From the NCBI GenBank assembly GCA_029207755.1, contig JARCOQ010000006.1, positions 66,810,093-66,874,092 of the forward strand: a stretch of 64,000 bases of DNA. Reading direction: 5' to 3'. The translations under genes and the position numbers were made by a program. The notes under the pieces were generated by a model. It ran no database searches. It was given only the letters and a program-made list of their open reading frames with translations, and had not been told where the DNA came from. The stretch's first letter is position 1. The number at the start of each line of letters is the position of its first letter. The stretch is from Chamaea fasciata (taxonomy: Eukaryota > Chordata > Aves > Passeriformes > Sylviidae). Below are positions 61,075 to 64,000 of the stretch, piece after piece.

Positions 61075-64000
61075 CCATTTACATGGCTTTCATGGCTTTG
61101 GTTTTTAATGGAAATGGTATATTCTGCCATTTCAGCCGAAAAAGCTCAAACATTTACTTTGGAAAGAAATCATAAAGAGCCAGAGCTGGCACTGAAATGC
61201 AACAAAGATAAACATTATTTTATGGTAATTAATTGATAAGGCAGATTAAAAAAAAGTTTAAAACAAAACAAAAATACGTTCTTGCAAGCCTGAGGTAATT
61301 TTTACTTACTTCTCTGCCATGAATTACCTCTTTATCCTCTTCACAGAGAGAGAAAAAGTGGATTCTTTTTGGTCTGGCACAACACACATGTTATAAACAC
61401 TGCTTTTTTACAGTCTCTTTAGCTCATTAAGGTATCAAAAGTCTCCCTCAGCTTCCCTCGGTGTAGGATGCTGGGCAGTGTTGGACATGGGATGCTTGGC
61501 AGAAGCTCCAAGTGTTTTATTTGCCAAACCTCTAATGCCAACTTTGCCTTTGAAGTCTTTGCCTACTTGCCCGAGGACCACTCTGTCCCGTGGTAATCCC
61601 ATTTCCAACCAAAAAGCTTAACCATGAAAAGGTTCTTTGACCCATCTAATTCTTGGAGGCCAAGATTTTGTAGCCATATGTCAAGGAAAAATAGTTCCCA
61701 ACGAGTCTTTGATTAATCTGATACCTGTGTCAGGGAATAGGTGGGTGGCTATTCTTCCAGCAGCTGTGGAAAACAGTTCTGAATCAGCTGCTGACATGAA
61801 TTTTTTTGTTCCTTCTGATCTGAAAAAGGAGCAAGGGAGAGAGCCAGGTTCATAGCTACACCCTAGGAAAATCTAGCAAGACTTTCATCACAGGGAGGCA
61901 CTTTTCTACGGTCATGACAGAGCATTGAAATGATGGTCTTGGAATCATGCTTAGTGGACAAATATGGATTACAATTTGCAATTTTTTTTAATATATATTT
62001 TTCAAGAAAGATCTTTTCATTAGGCTGTTAACAACTAAGCTTCAAATATTCTTGGCCTAGAAATGAGTAGTGGTACTTCATACTTTGCCAAAAACCGGAG
62101 GAAAGCAGTTGGTCTTTGCATTTACTGTGAAAACACCCAGGAAGACAAGGTTTTGAAAAGGTTTGTGCTTGAAACCCAACAGGAAAGACCCTTTGGTGAT
62201 CCATACTAGGGACTAAAACACCATAATGTCGCCTGAACAAAACTCACATGCCAGCTCATTTCAAGGAAATTCATGTCAGGTGTGTCTACTGACCTACTCA
62301 TGTTAAGAATGGTTTCTCTGTTGGAGAATGGTTTGTGCTGGAGATGTGGGCCACTGCTCATGTCAGACCCAAGGAATTGCAGTCTAGGAAGGGTGGACTC
62401 CAGTCATCCAAGGGAAAAAAAGAAATGTGCTATCCTGTGGGACCATCTGAAAGCCCTTTAATAGCATAATTGAACTTTTACCTAGAAACTATTAAATTGA
62501 ATTTATGAACTGATTATTCCTTCCCTATTCTGGCTGGCCTCCCACAGAAATTTCACCTGTTCTCTAATCATCTCTACCTATTTTTTCTGTTGACCCCCTT
62601 TCAGTTAATTAAAAAGCCATTTCATCCTTTTTTTTTTTTTTAACACTTTAGATCCCATTCTTTCTGCAACCTACAAGCCTGGTTCTATTTACTGAATATG
62701 AATATCCACTTATTTTTATGCTTCTGGATAATCTCATGTTGAAGCTTGCTGAACATCCATCCCTGTTCCTGTGCGAGATTGTTGCAGCTGTACTTACACT
62801 TTTTACTTTCAGAGTATTTGAAGGCCCTAGCAAAAAATCACATTTGTAACAAATAGGAGTTATTCAGAACTACTGAACAATGGAAGATAAAGACTCCACA
62901 GTTTTAAATTGGGAGATTTCCCTTGAATAAGCAAAAGATTTTGTGCACTGCACCTTGACACAGTTTGCCATTATCTTTTTCCCCCAGGTGTTGAGTATGG
63001 AGCTTTTGAGTATTTGCTTTTTGAACATACCCTGCATCTGAGGCCTCTAAAGAATTTATTTTTAAAGACTAAAACCTAAGGCTTCTGCTGTCCTGATCAC
63101 TGTCTTTCAGCATAGAGAAAGCATTAACAAACTTCTCTTTAAAGCTTCATGTCAGTGAAACTTGAAGAAATTGATTTAATTAATATTCATGGGAATGATG
63201 TATTTCAAATGGAATTTCACCAAATTAAAGCCCAAACATTAATAAAAATCACATGAAGCTACATGAATTGAGAACATTTTGCTCTCCCATTCATAGAGAG
63301 GATAATAGAAAAATAATAATAGAAGAATAAGGGATAAAAAAAAAAGCCAAAGGTTTTGTTTGCTCTGAAATTAGTGCATAGATTGATGCACAAATTTGTA
63401 TGAAATCATGAATATATATATACATACACATATCTATATATAGTGTCCTCAAAAGCTATGGGAAAGCTGTACTATAATAATTATGCTTCTCATGTAGCAG
63501 TTAACCTTTTTCTGTTTCACAGACAGTTAAACATGCAGTTACTTCTCAGTCATCACATTAACATTACTGTTCCTTCAGAGCTTTTTCTCTGGCTCCATAC
63601 ACTTCATGCTCTAGATACTGCAGCTCCCAGTACTTACAAATGATTTACACAGATTACACAATGCTTCACTTATGAATAAAAATTATACAAATGCACTGGA
63701 GTATGAATTGGCAAAACAGAGTCAGCTTTATGCAGTACATTTTCCAGTTTCCATAGTATTTTCCTAATTCTGTCAAGTTAATTCATGTACTGTGAGACAC
63801 TTGACGTTAAAACAGACTCTGATTGTTGGTTCAAGAGCATTATAACAAATGTTATTTGCTCCCCTTTGTTATTATGCATTTGTAAATGCCAGTAGTTATA
63901 TTCCACCAAAGGAAAAGAGTTTCCTACCATAGGAGACCCCTGGTTCTTTCCCCCAAGTCAGTGTCTTTTCCTTCATGAAGACGAGCCTCATAAAACATAA
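61074..64000. other. Noncoding AT-rich stretch to the window end
   Basis: No gene or repeat family was recognised. It includes an (AT)n-type tract at 63411-63442 and a 13-base T run near 62630. Confidence 0.5.
63411..63442 (+). repeat. (TA)n / TACA dinucleotide-type repeat
   Basis: An imperfect alternating purine-pyrimidine tract: ATATATATA, then TACATACACA, then TATCTATATATA. Confidence 0.88.

Noticed and set aside
61015..61236. Lysine-rich open frame
   Set aside because: A direct product of the 42-base poly-A tract.

Overview
The window looks like nuclear DNA from a bird, probably a songbird-like species. It carries no prokaryotic features: no operons, no ribosome binding sites and no long coding frames. 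Six fragments of CR1 LINEs, the dominant avian retrotransposon, are recognisable, several ending in the CR1 3' hallmark (variants of ATTCTATG). There is also a solo LTR with TG...CA ends and a 6-bp target duplication, and there are two or three remnants of an old MIR-type SINE. No mammalian L1, Alu or B1 was seen. The background is AT-rich and CpG-poor, as in a gene-poor avian macrochromosome region: a gene desert or a very long intron.

No protein-coding gene can be supported. The open frames are short, many start at GTG rather than ATG, and none resembles a family I recognise. The longest (196 codons, minus strand, 7476-8066) is only marginally beyond chance. One 168-bp segment (33028-33195) has a plausible acceptor, a strong donor and a fully open phase-0 frame. 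A second segment (37372-37570) has good splice signals but no continuous frame. Both are weak exon candidates on the plus strand.

Layout. 1-14 kb is unique AT-rich DNA with A-rich tracts and one CR1 tail (3331-3460). 14-17 kb holds two CR1 fragments and a minus-strand MIR-like SINE next to a poly-T tract. 21.2-21.7 kb holds a 165-bp inverted repeat of unknown origin. 24.6-26.3 kb holds two plus-strand CR1 copies. 33-41 kb holds a TCCA microsatellite, a CR1 fragment, a G-rich tract and an AAAT microsatellite. 46.3 kb holds a plus-strand MIR-like SINE. 59.4-59.9 kb holds an intact minus-strand solo LTR, followed by A-rich and AT-rich tracts to the end.

Several short islands keep many CpG dinucleotides and homeodomain-type TAAT/ATTA cores in a CpG-depleted background (near 11.7-12.1, 19.3, 27.9, 32.1, 44.8 and 51.2 kb). 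They are candidates for conserved regulatory elements, judged by composition only. The observations most worth a second look are the solo LTR with its internal 27-bp repeat array, the inverted repeat, and the candidate exon. I found nothing that amounts to a new biological system.
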